58,855 nt of DNA from NCBI GenBank assembly GCA_023301795.1, contig JALZVU010000168.1:1-58855 (forward strand), read 5' to 3'. Origin of the DNA: Granulosicoccus sp. (GTDB lineage Bacteria > Pseudomonadota > Gammaproteobacteria > Granulosicoccales > Granulosicoccaceae). Under the pieces are notes generated by a model, which ran no database searches, was not told the DNA's origin, and worked only from the letters and a program-made list of their open reading frames with translations. Shown here one piece after another: positions 34,585 to 42,605 of this stretch (position 1 is the first letter of the stretch; every line of letters begins with the position of its first letter). Made by a program: the position numbers and the translations under genes.

Positions 34585-37296
34585 TTAGTTACGTGTCGTC
34601 AGTGAAGTAAGCTGTGTACCGACTGAATTATCATTGCTGTCAAAAGCTTCAATGAAATATTCATAGGTGGTTCCAGACTCGAGTCCTGCTTGAAAGAAAC
34701 TACGACCACCCACTAACGCAAATAAAACGCCGTTGCGAGTGATCTCATAGCGGACAGGTACTGACCTTGACTCAGACACAGACCAGAAAAGTTCAAGGGC
34801 TGTCGGGGAGTAGACAATACCGCTGAAATCCTCGAACAGTGGCGAACTGACACCGCTGGATGCTCTGGTAGTGATAACTATAGTGTCAGTCACCTGCAGA
34901 ACGTTATTCAAAAAGCCCTCTACCGTATAAACATACTCGGTGTTTGATTGAAGCGAATCTTCAAAAAAACTAGTGCCACTAGTTGGCTGCAAAAGAACCC
35001 CATCACGATACACATCGTAGCGCTGAAATCCTGTCAGACGATCCCAGAACAATTCTATTGCGGAACTGGAGTACACATCAGCACGGAGCGCGAGATCAAT
35101 TGCAGGTGAAGGCGCAGAGCCTGATGGCGGGGTGTTGACGAAAATACTTTCAGATATCTGAAGTATAGAATCAGAGAACGCCTCTATCGTGTACACGTAT
35201 TCGCTGCCAGGCTCGAGGGTGTCATCGAAATAGCTGCCACCATCAGTCGCTAGTACCAATGTTCCATCACGGTATATATCGTAGCGCACCGAAGAGTCGA
35301 GACGATTCCAGAACAGCTCTGCTGCAGTGGTGGAGTAAACTTCTGATCGCAGTTGCAAGCCTACATCCGTTGCCGGGCCAAAGGACAAGGAGGCAACCAG
35401 TGGCTCATGATCGCTTGCCACTATTGAAGATGTCAGCCGGGGAAAGTCTGTATTGACATTCACGTATTCAACAACAGCGGTATCTCCCCTCAAGGCCTGG
35501 GTGACAAAGATATGATCCAGCACTTGCGAATTGCCTTCGAAAATGAACGAATAGGGATCTTCGTTGTTGTTACCAATAAGGTTAAATAGCACGGTGTCGC
35601 CGCCTGCTGCCGGTAATACTTCTGCAAGCTCGTCGGTGAATTCGAACGTATTCAAATCTCCCAGTACAACCACATTGGCTGTCGGATCACTCTCCAGAAT
35701 GTCTTCAACCAACTGATTCATGGCTAGCGCCTGCGCTGCACGATTATCTTCACCAGCCTGAACGAACGGTTGGGGTCCACCAAATATCGGACTGGAACCA
35801 AAGCGTGAAGAAAAGTGATTATTGAAAATAGTGATCTGCTGGTCATTGAATTCAAAAACTGCTTTTAGAGGGTCACGCGACGTATCAAACGCTGTCGTAA
35901 CGCTTACGCCATTTTGTGCCAGAACGTCGCGCGTTATTCCTTGAAACTCAAGTAACGTTACCCGTGCAGGGTTGTAGAGGTAGGCATTGCGGATATTACC
36001 CAATGACGCTCCGCCAAACGTATCCACGTTATCGCGGTTGTCATCATTGGTTTCCACCAGCGGATCTACAGTGAACCACGCGTAGTCAATGCCACCGGCA
36101 GCCTGTATGTCGTCAACAAGCCGCTGCAGCGTAACAGAGGCCTCCAGTACGCCAGAGCACGCAGAGACATCGTCCCCTGGGCAGTCACTGATATCGCCAT
36201 TGCTGTCCTGTACCTCTTGCAACGCGATAACATCGGGTTGCAGCAGGTTATTGACGATCTGTGAAGCTATCAATTCGCGCTGATCGTTGTCTGCATCCGC
36301 GCCACTGAGGTTCAGTACGTTGTAGCTTGCAAGTTTCATCGAGTTGCTTGTACCGGTGAAGCTTACTGTTTCTAGTTCAAGGCCACCATCATTAACGCTC
36401 ACCGGGCCCACCGCTAAGACTTCAAAGTTACCAAAGCTATAGCTCATCACTCCCGTGACGCTTGCCAGAGTGTCACCCACTTTTATCGGTGGGTAGTCGG
36501 TGCTGCCAAACAGAGTGCCGTCAAACTGAATCTGAACGCGTTCAGGATTCTGATCTCCTCGATTATCACGATCCGGTTGTAAGAGAATGCCGCCACGTCG
36601 TGTTCGTTGACTCAGCGAGCTTGGGTTCTCGCCATTATCGGTGAGCACAAACACTTCGGCACTGAAGGTGCCAAATTGTCGAATACCAGATATGGCAACA
36701 GGATTGTCTACCGTCACACGCATGCCTTCCAGTGATTCGTAGAAATCAATGCCATCCACCGAAGGGTTGAATGGCGTAGCTGCAGCATCGTCTGCATTTT
36801 GAAGATTGATGCCACCAATAATTTCACTCTCACTGATGACCACCTCGGCAGGAGGTAACCTGCCCGCCTCCCCTATCACTACAGGGATGGGTAACGCAAC
36901 ATCAGACATTGATTCAAGCACTTGTGAATCAATTAATGTGGTTACTGACAGGTTACCGCTGCCTGCGCCGCCGGCGATAACTTCAGCTACGGTTGCTGAC
37001 AGTCTAATGAAATCTCCCACTGCAGGTTTATCACCGCGCTCGGCTACATAGATACCATCTGCTGTTGCCTCATTCGAATCACCTTCGGGGTCTTGCAGGT
37101 AGTAACCACTGAACGCTACTGCTGTTACGACACCGCAGGTTTCGACAGGCTCATCGACAAGGGGCGACACATGGCTCGCTCCCTGAATGGTATACACGGG
37201 AGTGGAGACAGCACAGTCGGGCTGCGCATAAGCCACAGGGCTGCCTAGAGCAGCACCTGCAACTATCAGAACCAGGAGAGAGCGACAACGTGACAT
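34585..37296 (-). CDS. Large secreted nuclease: OB domain, EEP nuclease, three fibronectin-III repeats
   Basis: 903 residues with signal peptide (LLVLIVAGAALGSPVAYA). The N-terminal third has an OB-like domain (VVTAVAFSGYYLQDPEGD, then GDFIRLSATVAEV) typical of ExeM/NucH-type extracellular nucleases. An endonuclease/exonuclease/phosphatase domain runs from about 318 to 635: ASYNVLNLSG, VIALQEVQ with the catalytic Glu, FNNHFSSRFG, VVLGDLNTFEFTD, LDHIFVTQALR and SDHEPLVASL, so the active site looks intact. Three FN3-like repeats of about 85 residues close the protein, each with an ELFW core. Likely degrades extracellular DNA. No C-terminal sorting motif is present. Confidence 0.85.
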   Translation of the reverse strand: MSRCRSLLVLIVAGAALGSPVAYAQPDCAVSTPVYTIQGASHVSPLVDEPVETCGVVTAVAFSGYYLQDPEGDSNEATADGIYVAERGDKPAVGDFIRLSATVAEVIAGGAGSGNLSVTTLIDSQVLESMSDVALPIPVVIGEAGRLPPAEVVISESEIIGGINLQNADDAAATPFNPSVDGIDFYESLEGMRVTVDNPVAISGIRQFGTFSAEVFVLTDNGENPSSLSQRTRRGGILLQPDRDNRGDQNPERVQIQFDGTLFGSTDYPPIKVGDTLASVTGVMSYSFGNFEVLAVGPVSVNDGGLELETVSFTGTSNSMKLASYNVLNLSGADADNDQRELIASQIVNNLLQPDVIALQEVQDSNGDISDCPGDDVSACSGVLEASVTLQRLVDDIQAAGGIDYAWFTVDPLVETNDDNRDNVDTFGGASLGNIRNAYLYNPARVTLLEFQGITRDVLAQNGVSVTTAFDTSRDPLKAVFEFNDQQITIFNNHFSSRFGSSPIFGGPQPFVQAGEDNRAAQALAMNQLVEDILESDPTANVVVLGDLNTFEFTDELAEVLPAAGGDTVLFNLIGNNNEDPYSFIFEGNSQVLDHIFVTQALRGDTAVVEYVNVNTDFPRLTSSIVASDHEPLVASLSFGPATDVGLQLRSEVYSTTAAELFWNRLDSSVRYDIYRDGTLVLATDGGSYFDDTLEPGSEYVYTIEAFSDSILQISESIFVNTPPSGSAPSPAIDLALRADVYSSSAIELFWDRLTGFQRYDVYRDGVLLQPTSGTSFFEDSLQSNTEYVYTVEGFLNNVLQVTDTIVITTRASSGVSSPLFEDFSGIVYSPTALELFWSVSESRSVPVRYEITRNGVLFALVGGRSFFQAGLESGTTYEYFIEAFDSNDNSVGTQLTSLTTRN

Positions 37297-37466
37297 GGTG
37301 TTTGATCTCGATGGGATGGAATTACAGCCTACACTGTTCGCATCGAGTCAAGGTATATCTGCGCGCTCCTGATATGTCAGTTCCAAGTCGCGCCTGCGAT
37401 GGCATGGACTTGAGATACAACAACATTTAGGAGCCTATCCGCCGGTCTACTTTCCGTTATTACCGA

Positions 37467-38600
37467 TCAACTGAGCACAGGCAACTTGGCAATTGAGGAA
37501 TCGATATCGGCTAATTCATAGCCCAGCGCAGTGGCAACATGTGACTCCACAACTCTTCCTGCAATAACATTAAGCCCGTTACGTAAGTGGGTGTTTGCCA
37601 TCATTGCGGCGCGTGGCCCCATATCAGCCAGAGCCAAGATGAACGGCAACGTCGCATTGTTAAGTGCATAGGTTGAGGTGAGTGGCACGGCACCCGGCAT
37701 GTTAGCTACCGCGTAGTGCACAACATCATCGACGATATACACAGGATCAGCATGCGTGGTGGCATGTGACGTTTCAAAAGCTCCGCCCTGATCAATCGCC
37801 ACATCAACCAATACAGAACCCGCTTGCATACCTTTAACCATGTTGGCCGAAACCAGTTTGGGCGCAGTATCGCCAGTTACAAGCACAGCTCCAACAACCA
37901 CATCTGCTGTAGCCACATGCTCTTCAAGCGCGGTGCTCGTTGAATAGATTGTCGTGACTGCAGTACCCCATCGAGCAGCACACTGATCGAGGACAATGTT
38001 ACTACGATCAAGAATTGTTACATCACCACCTAAGCCTATAGCCATTTCAGCCGCGTGTTGCCCAACAACCCCTCCGCCAATAATTACGACCTTAGCGGGT
38101 GCAACACCTGGCACCCCACCAATTAACTTGCCACAACCACCGTTAGGTTGTTGCAAATAATTCGCCGCTGCCTGAATCGACATACGACCTGCGACTTTGG
38201 ACATTGGTGCTAATAAAGGCAGTGCATTGTTATAGTCAGTGACTGTTTCATAGGCGATGCAGGTAGCTCCACTGCTTACCAGATCCGAAGTTTGAGCGGC
38301 GTCAGGCGCGAGGTGCAAATAGGTAAACAGGGTGTGATCTTCGCGCAGCATCGCTCGCTCCACAGCCTGAGGTTCCTTTACTTTAACTATCATCTGACTT
38401 CCATCAAATACCGCAGCTGCATCCGGCGCAATTTGAGCACCCACAGCCATATAGGCGTCATCACTTGCGCCAATACCCACGCCTGCATTGCTCTCAACAA
38501 GGACTGAATGTCCGCGACGAGTGAGCTCAGATACGCTGTCCGGGGTAAGGCCTACTCTTTGTTCGTGGTTCTTGATCTCTTTCGGCAGTCCAATTCGCAC
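37467..38600 (-). CDS. ald: Alanine dehydrogenase
   Basis: 377 residues, full family length. N-terminal MRIGLPKEIKNHEQRVGLTP carries the substrate-binding Arg; Lys in VKVKEP and catalytic His in TYLHLAPD follow. The Rossmann nucleotide fold reads KVVIIGGGVVGQHAAEMAIG, and LVDVAIDQGGAFETS holds the catalytic Asp. It interconverts L-alanine with pyruvate and ammonia using NAD in the cytosol. The divergent Lrp/AsnC gene at 38747 shares its 146-bp promoter region and is its probable activator, as in many bacteria where alanine is the effector. Confidence 0.95.
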   Translation of the reverse strand: MRIGLPKEIKNHEQRVGLTPDSVSELTRRGHSVLVESNAGVGIGASDDAYMAVGAQIAPDAAAVFDGSQMIVKVKEPQAVERAMLREDHTLFTYLHLAPDAAQTSDLVSSGATCIAYETVTDYNNALPLLAPMSKVAGRMSIQAAANYLQQPNGGCGKLIGGVPGVAPAKVVIIGGGVVGQHAAEMAIGLGGDVTILDRSNIVLDQCAARWGTAVTTIYSTSTALEEHVATADVVVGAVLVTGDTAPKLVSANMVKGMQAGSVLVDVAIDQGGAFETSHATTHADPVYIVDDVVHYAVANMPGAVPLTSTYALNNATLPFILALADMGPRAAMMANTHLRNGLNVIAGRVVESHVATALGYELADIDSSIAKLPVLS

Positions 38601-38684
38601 TGTCTTCTCCTCAAATAATGTTCGGTGGAATTCTTGAAAACCAAGATACGGAATCAGCGCTAGAAGGTGTATGCGTGTTTGTCA

Positions 38685-38721
38685 CAAATATGCGATTTAT
38701 TGGAATTAATTGCGAAATTTG
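38685..38721. promoter_or_regulatory. Candidate Lrp-type operator between ald and its regulator
   Basis: An imperfect AT-rich inverted repeat with CAAAT at 38685-38689 and ATTTG at 38717-38721 flanking TGCGA-type half sites (TGCGATTTATT and AATTGCGAAATTTG). It lies in the shared divergent promoter region where Lrp/AsnC proteins usually bind. No binding-site model was applied. Confidence 0.35.
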
Positions 38722-38746
38722 AGAACTTTTATCGTACTATCTTCGA

Positions 38747-39220
38747 ATGAATGAACTAGACAGCATGGATCATACGATCATCAAAGCACTACAAGAAGAT
38801 GGTCGGATCACTAACGCAGAGCTTGCAGACAAGATAGGACTATCAGCCTCTGCGTGTCATCGAAGGGTTAGGCGCCTTGAGAGTGATAAATTCATTGAGC
38901 GCTATGCTGCGATCGTCAATAGAAGGCTTGTTGGTCGCGGAGTTTCTGTTTTTGTCGAAATTTCACTGGAATGCCAGAAAAAAGAAGCACTTAGTGAGTT
39001 CGAAGCAGCGGTGCTCAAAGTGCCGCATATTCAGAGCTGCCACCTGATGGCTGGTATGCCAGATTACTTGGTGCACGTGACCTGCGAAGATGTAGCAGGT
39101 TATGAAACCATCCATCGTGAGTGCATCGCCGGTCTGCCAGGCGTTGCACAAGTTCGCAGCAACTTTGCGATTCGCAGCGTTACAGATACCACTATTCTTA
39201 AATTCGACGACGCAGATTAG
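38747..39220 (+). CDS. Lrp/AsnC-family regulator
   Basis: 157 residues: an N-terminal HTH (LDSMDHTIIKALQEDGR, NAELADKIGLSASACHRRVR, about 3-60) and a C-terminal RAM ligand-binding domain with CHLMAGMPDYLVHVTCEDV and the GLPGVAQVRSNFAIRSV strand. It should form dimers or octamers that sense an amino acid. Placed head to head with alanine dehydrogenase, it probably controls that gene and itself in response to alanine. Starts at ATG 38747. Confidence 0.92.
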   Translation: MNELDSMDHTIIKALQEDGRITNAELADKIGLSASACHRRVRRLESDKFIERYAAIVNRRLVGRGVSVFVEISLECQKKEALSEFEAAVLKVPHIQSCHLMAGMPDYLVHVTCEDVAGYETIHRECIAGLPGVAQVRSNFAIRSVTDTTILKFDDAD

Positions 39221-39305
39221 CGCTATCTGGAAACGGGGCGCACATTTTTCCTACCCACCACTGACCAGTGAGGTATCCGTGAATCATCCTTGCTACGTTT
39301 GCAAG

Positions 39306-39764
39306 CTAGGCAGCTTTACTCGATGGTGATGCTGTATCTGCCTCGTCAAGACTAGCGAGAAGAGCATTAAATACATGATCACCTGACAGGTGTTCGGGGT
39401 TGAAGTTTGTCTCCTCAGCTATCATGAAAAAGCGATCGGCGGATGTGGAATCTTCTCCGACGTGGGCCATTGACCAATTGGGAAACGCTCTTTTTTCAAT
39501 TTGATTGAAATCCAGTATGACGATATCTGAATGTCGTCCATCACATTCAATACGATCAAAGGTTTTCTTAACGTTGTCACGAGGTCCTTCCAAGATTTGA
39601 GCAAAACAGGCGGTGTTGAACATCAGTGCACCTGTAATATCTTCCTTAACGTTCTTTTCCCGTGCCGATCTCAAAATTTGTACAATCTCTTTGCGAACAA
39701 TCGCCTCATCAGTTGAAATATTGTTACGGCTCAAATAGACCATTCTATATAAATCGCTATTCAT
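39306..39764 (-). CDS. BLUF-domain blue-light photoreceptor (short, single domain)
   Basis: 152 residues. The BLUF core spans about 5-100 with the flavin-site residues in place: Tyr10 in MVYLS, Asn38 in REKNVKEDITGAL, Gln56 in FAQILEG, Trp97 and Met99 in FPNWSM, and the DGRHSDI turn. These are the residues that rearrange their hydrogen bonds with FAD on blue-light absorption. About 50 residues with no known output domain follow, so it must act by binding another protein. The c-di-GMP enzymes elsewhere in the window are conceivable partners but are not adjacent. It is convergent with the Lrp gene. Confidence 0.88.
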   Translation of the reverse strand: MNSDLYRMVYLSRNNISTDEAIVRKEIVQILRSAREKNVKEDITGALMFNTACFAQILEGPRDNVKKTFDRIECDGRHSDIVILDFNQIEKRAFPNWSMAHVGEDSTSADRFFMIAEETNFNPEHLSGDHVFNALLASLDEADTASPSSKAA

Positions 39765-40313
39765 AGGGTTTCATCCTGTTTGGGTATGGATAAAGTTGTT
39801 TCTACTTTCGTCATAAAGCTCATTGGCTAGTATCAGTCCACTGATACCTTTGCCCATTGTGCTTTGGCACAACTGTTTAATTGCGAGCGCTGTGTATTCT
39901 TACCAGAATTTTTACTATCAAAAAATATATTTTATGGTCAGATAGATTGTTTCTGCATGAGTATGAAATGCTCATGAAAATTCTATTTGACAGAGAAATT
40001 GGATATCGAAAATTCTACAGCTATCACTGACGCACAAGTTTAGCGACCATTCCTTCTTCATATTTAACGAAGAATAACCGTATTCAGATATCCATCTCAT
40101 CGCTAAGCAATTCGTACCCAGTTCTCATCAATTCAGTGAGCTGGTTCTACTATTTGACTACTATCTGCATCGCTATCAAACACAGTTGCTCAGTGAGTCA
40201 GGATTTTGATCGCAACGTAATAAGGACAAACAGGATAGTTACTGTTGAAGCAGGCTGCTGTACAACAGGCTTGAGTGCAATGTTAGGTGTCGCTAGTCGC
40301 TGCTAGTAATCTA
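39765..40313. other. Intergenic stretch, nothing assigned
   Basis: About 549 bp upstream of the BLUF gene and downstream of the phospholipase gene. AT-rich (especially 39890-40010), with a TTCTTC/GAAGAA hairpin near 40050. No open frame, no clear RNA gene, no terminator with a U-tract. Confidence 0.35.
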
Positions 40314-42584
40314 CTATTTGAAAAACGTGCCAATGGAGAAGTAGAAACGTTCAACATCCTCGTCATTAGCGCCGTAGCCAAGATACACAGGGCCGATGGG
40401 TGAGTCGAGTCCGACAAATGCGCTACCTGCTACTGTTAGTTCATCCAACGAAACATCTGAGCGCTCCGTAAATACGTCACCTGCCTCCAGAGAGCCGCCC
40501 ACGTAAATCGGCAGGTCAAACAGAATGGATTGCTGGTTGATTCGGCGATAGAATACTCCTGAGAAAAGCATTGAATGCTGCCCACGCAGCTCATCTTCTG
40601 CGAATCCGGATAGGTGCAAGAATCCACCCAACCGTGAGCTAACACGCGAATCGCTATCGGGTCCATTGGTAGTAGAGAGAGTTCCTAGAAGCGTTAACGT
40701 ATTCGCACCTCTCGTCAAAGGCTTAACGAAGAGCAGCTCTGTTTCGGAATAGTCGAAATCTGCACTTGCAAAGCGGAAGTGCTCAACACGAGACACGCGC
40801 GCCAATATTCCCACGTGTGGCCAGGAAAGCTCATCAAGTGTATCGATTGTAATACGTGCGAATGCACTAGCATCACGTTCGTCAGGTAGCTCAGTGGGTT
40901 CGAAGCCATTGGAGTCTGTAGTGGTAACTGCAAGTGACTCAATATTGCTCGATCCATAGCGCACCCCGAATCGCAATTCGCCCCATCGATCAAACAGGAC
41001 TCCACCATCCACACCGATGCGGATTACGCCGTCGCGCTCAGCTCCCACTGGAACATCACCATCATCAAAAAACGGTGAATAGCCACGCGCAAGCAGTAGA
41101 CTTGGTTCGATAAAGTATCGCTGACGCGGCCCAAACGGTTGGTAGAATTCATTTTCGATGCGTGTAACATCACCGATAGTCACTCTGCCGCGGTACTCAC
41201 CACCTCGTCTGTTCACCTGCGGGCGTGTATAGGACATGCCGAGCGCAAATCGTGTATCCGCGTTCAGGTCTGAGTCCAGTGCTAGTCCGAAACGGTAGAA
41301 GCGCAGTTGGTCGCTATAGGCCTGTGCGTGTAGTGTCAATTCTCCTAGTGGATCGACGTCGTAGCTGATTCTCTTGAAAAGGCCAGTTGCATAGATGTCC
41401 TCGATATCGTTACCCAGAGAGACAGCGTCCAGTGGAACTCCAATCTCCAGGTCAATAAAGTCACGAATCAGATCATCTGACAAGCTTGAGTCTTGCTGGA
41501 TACTGATAGAGCTAACCAATGGCCGACTTGCTTTGATACGCGCGCGCGTAAGGATATGCGCTTGCCAGTCTTGCTCGTTCAGAGACAATGGCGCTAGTGT
41601 GCTCGAGAGTGCATGAACTGAAGCTTCGCCTCGTCGTATCATCGTCGCAGCATGCGAAAAACTTGCAAAACCAAATTCATCCAGAATAGGTTCGATAAGA
41701 ACGTCTGTGTCGCGTAGCGATGACCGCTGTGCACGCACGCTTGGATCTGTTAGCAGTTTCTGTGTCTGCCGTAGAACCCCCGAAAATCCGACTATAGAGT
41801 CCGCTGGTAGTGGTGCTGAGCCAACTGATACCACAATGACACGATCACTGCCCATATCGCGAGCAGTTGAGACAGGCAAGTTGTCGATGAAGCCGCCATC
41901 AATGAGTCGTCTTCCATCAATCTCGACCGGTGGAATCAATCCTGGCAGCGCCATGGAGGCGAGAGTTGCAGCAGCCAGATCGCCCTTCTCAAGAGTCACC
42001 ACAGAGCCCGTTGAAAGATCCATCGCCACTGCTCTGAACGGGATGGGAAGCTCATCAAAATGGCTGATTGCACGCGAATCAACCATCAATGTCGATAACG
42101 TGAGCCACAGACTTTGACCTTGAACGACACCATCGGGAAGAACCGGCTTGCCATTCTTGAACGACAGATAACTATCAGCAAGAAATCCGATATCATCACT
42201 CTTTCGACGAAAGGTTGCTCGTTCACGCACGGTACTGTCGTCGAATACAGCGGTCCAGTCCTGATTGACAGCGAAGGTTTCGAGTTCCGCTCCGCTGTAA
42301 CCTGCAGCGTATAGTGCACCGACAACCGAACCCATGCTTGAGCCTGCAATCGCGTCGATGGGTATACGCAATTCCTCGAGCGCTTTGATGACGCCGATAT
42401 GCGCTATTCCGCGCGCACTGCCACCACCAAGAACAAGGCCTATGCGTTCGCGCTCGAGATCCAGTGCTGCGGGAACCGTTGGATTGTCAGCGCTGGTCGT
42501 GCCTTCATTTGCATTCGCTAATGATACAAGAGCAGCAAGCAGAACAGAAAACAACAAATTCACATACGGAGAGCGAATACACAT
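40314..42584 (-). CDS. PlpD-like patatin phospholipase with POTRA and outer-membrane barrel (type Vd autotransporter)
   Basis: 756 residues. Signal peptide to about 26, then a patatin domain: oxyanion loop GGGSARG (53-59), nucleophile Ser83 in GSSMG, catalytic Asp229 in DGG followed by FIDNLPV. A POTRA-like domain (about 365-440, with LFKRISYDVDPLGELTLH) and a 16-stranded-type barrel of the BamA superfamily follow, ending FYFSIGTFFK with a terminal aromatic/Lys. Relatives such as PlpD are phospholipases A1 that export themselves. It starts 21 bp after the cis/trans isomerase gene, so both are in one operon and both act on membrane phospholipids. Confidence 0.87.
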   Translation of the reverse strand: MCIRSPYVNLLFSVLLAALVSLANANEGTTSADNPTVPAALDLERERIGLVLGGGSARGIAHIGVIKALEELRIPIDAIAGSSMGSVVGALYAAGYSGAELETFAVNQDWTAVFDDSTVRERATFRRKSDDIGFLADSYLSFKNGKPVLPDGVVQGQSLWLTLSTLMVDSRAISHFDELPIPFRAVAMDLSTGSVVTLEKGDLAAATLASMALPGLIPPVEIDGRRLIDGGFIDNLPVSTARDMGSDRVIVVSVGSAPLPADSIVGFSGVLRQTQKLLTDPSVRAQRSSLRDTDVLIEPILDEFGFASFSHAATMIRRGEASVHALSSTLAPLSLNEQDWQAHILTRARIKASRPLVSSISIQQDSSLSDDLIRDFIDLEIGVPLDAVSLGNDIEDIYATGLFKRISYDVDPLGELTLHAQAYSDQLRFYRFGLALDSDLNADTRFALGMSYTRPQVNRRGGEYRGRVTIGDVTRIENEFYQPFGPRQRYFIEPSLLLARGYSPFFDDGDVPVGAERDGVIRIGVDGGVLFDRWGELRFGVRYGSSNIESLAVTTTDSNGFEPTELPDERDASAFARITIDTLDELSWPHVGILARVSRVEHFRFASADFDYSETELLFVKPLTRGANTLTLLGTLSTTNGPDSDSRVSSRLGGFLHLSGFAEDELRGQHSMLFSGVFYRRINQQSILFDLPIYVGGSLEAGDVFTERSDVSLDELTVAGSAFVGLDSPIGPVYLGYGANDEDVERFYFSIGTFFK

Positions 42585-42605
42585 TGTGTCAGCTTCGATA
42601 CAAAC

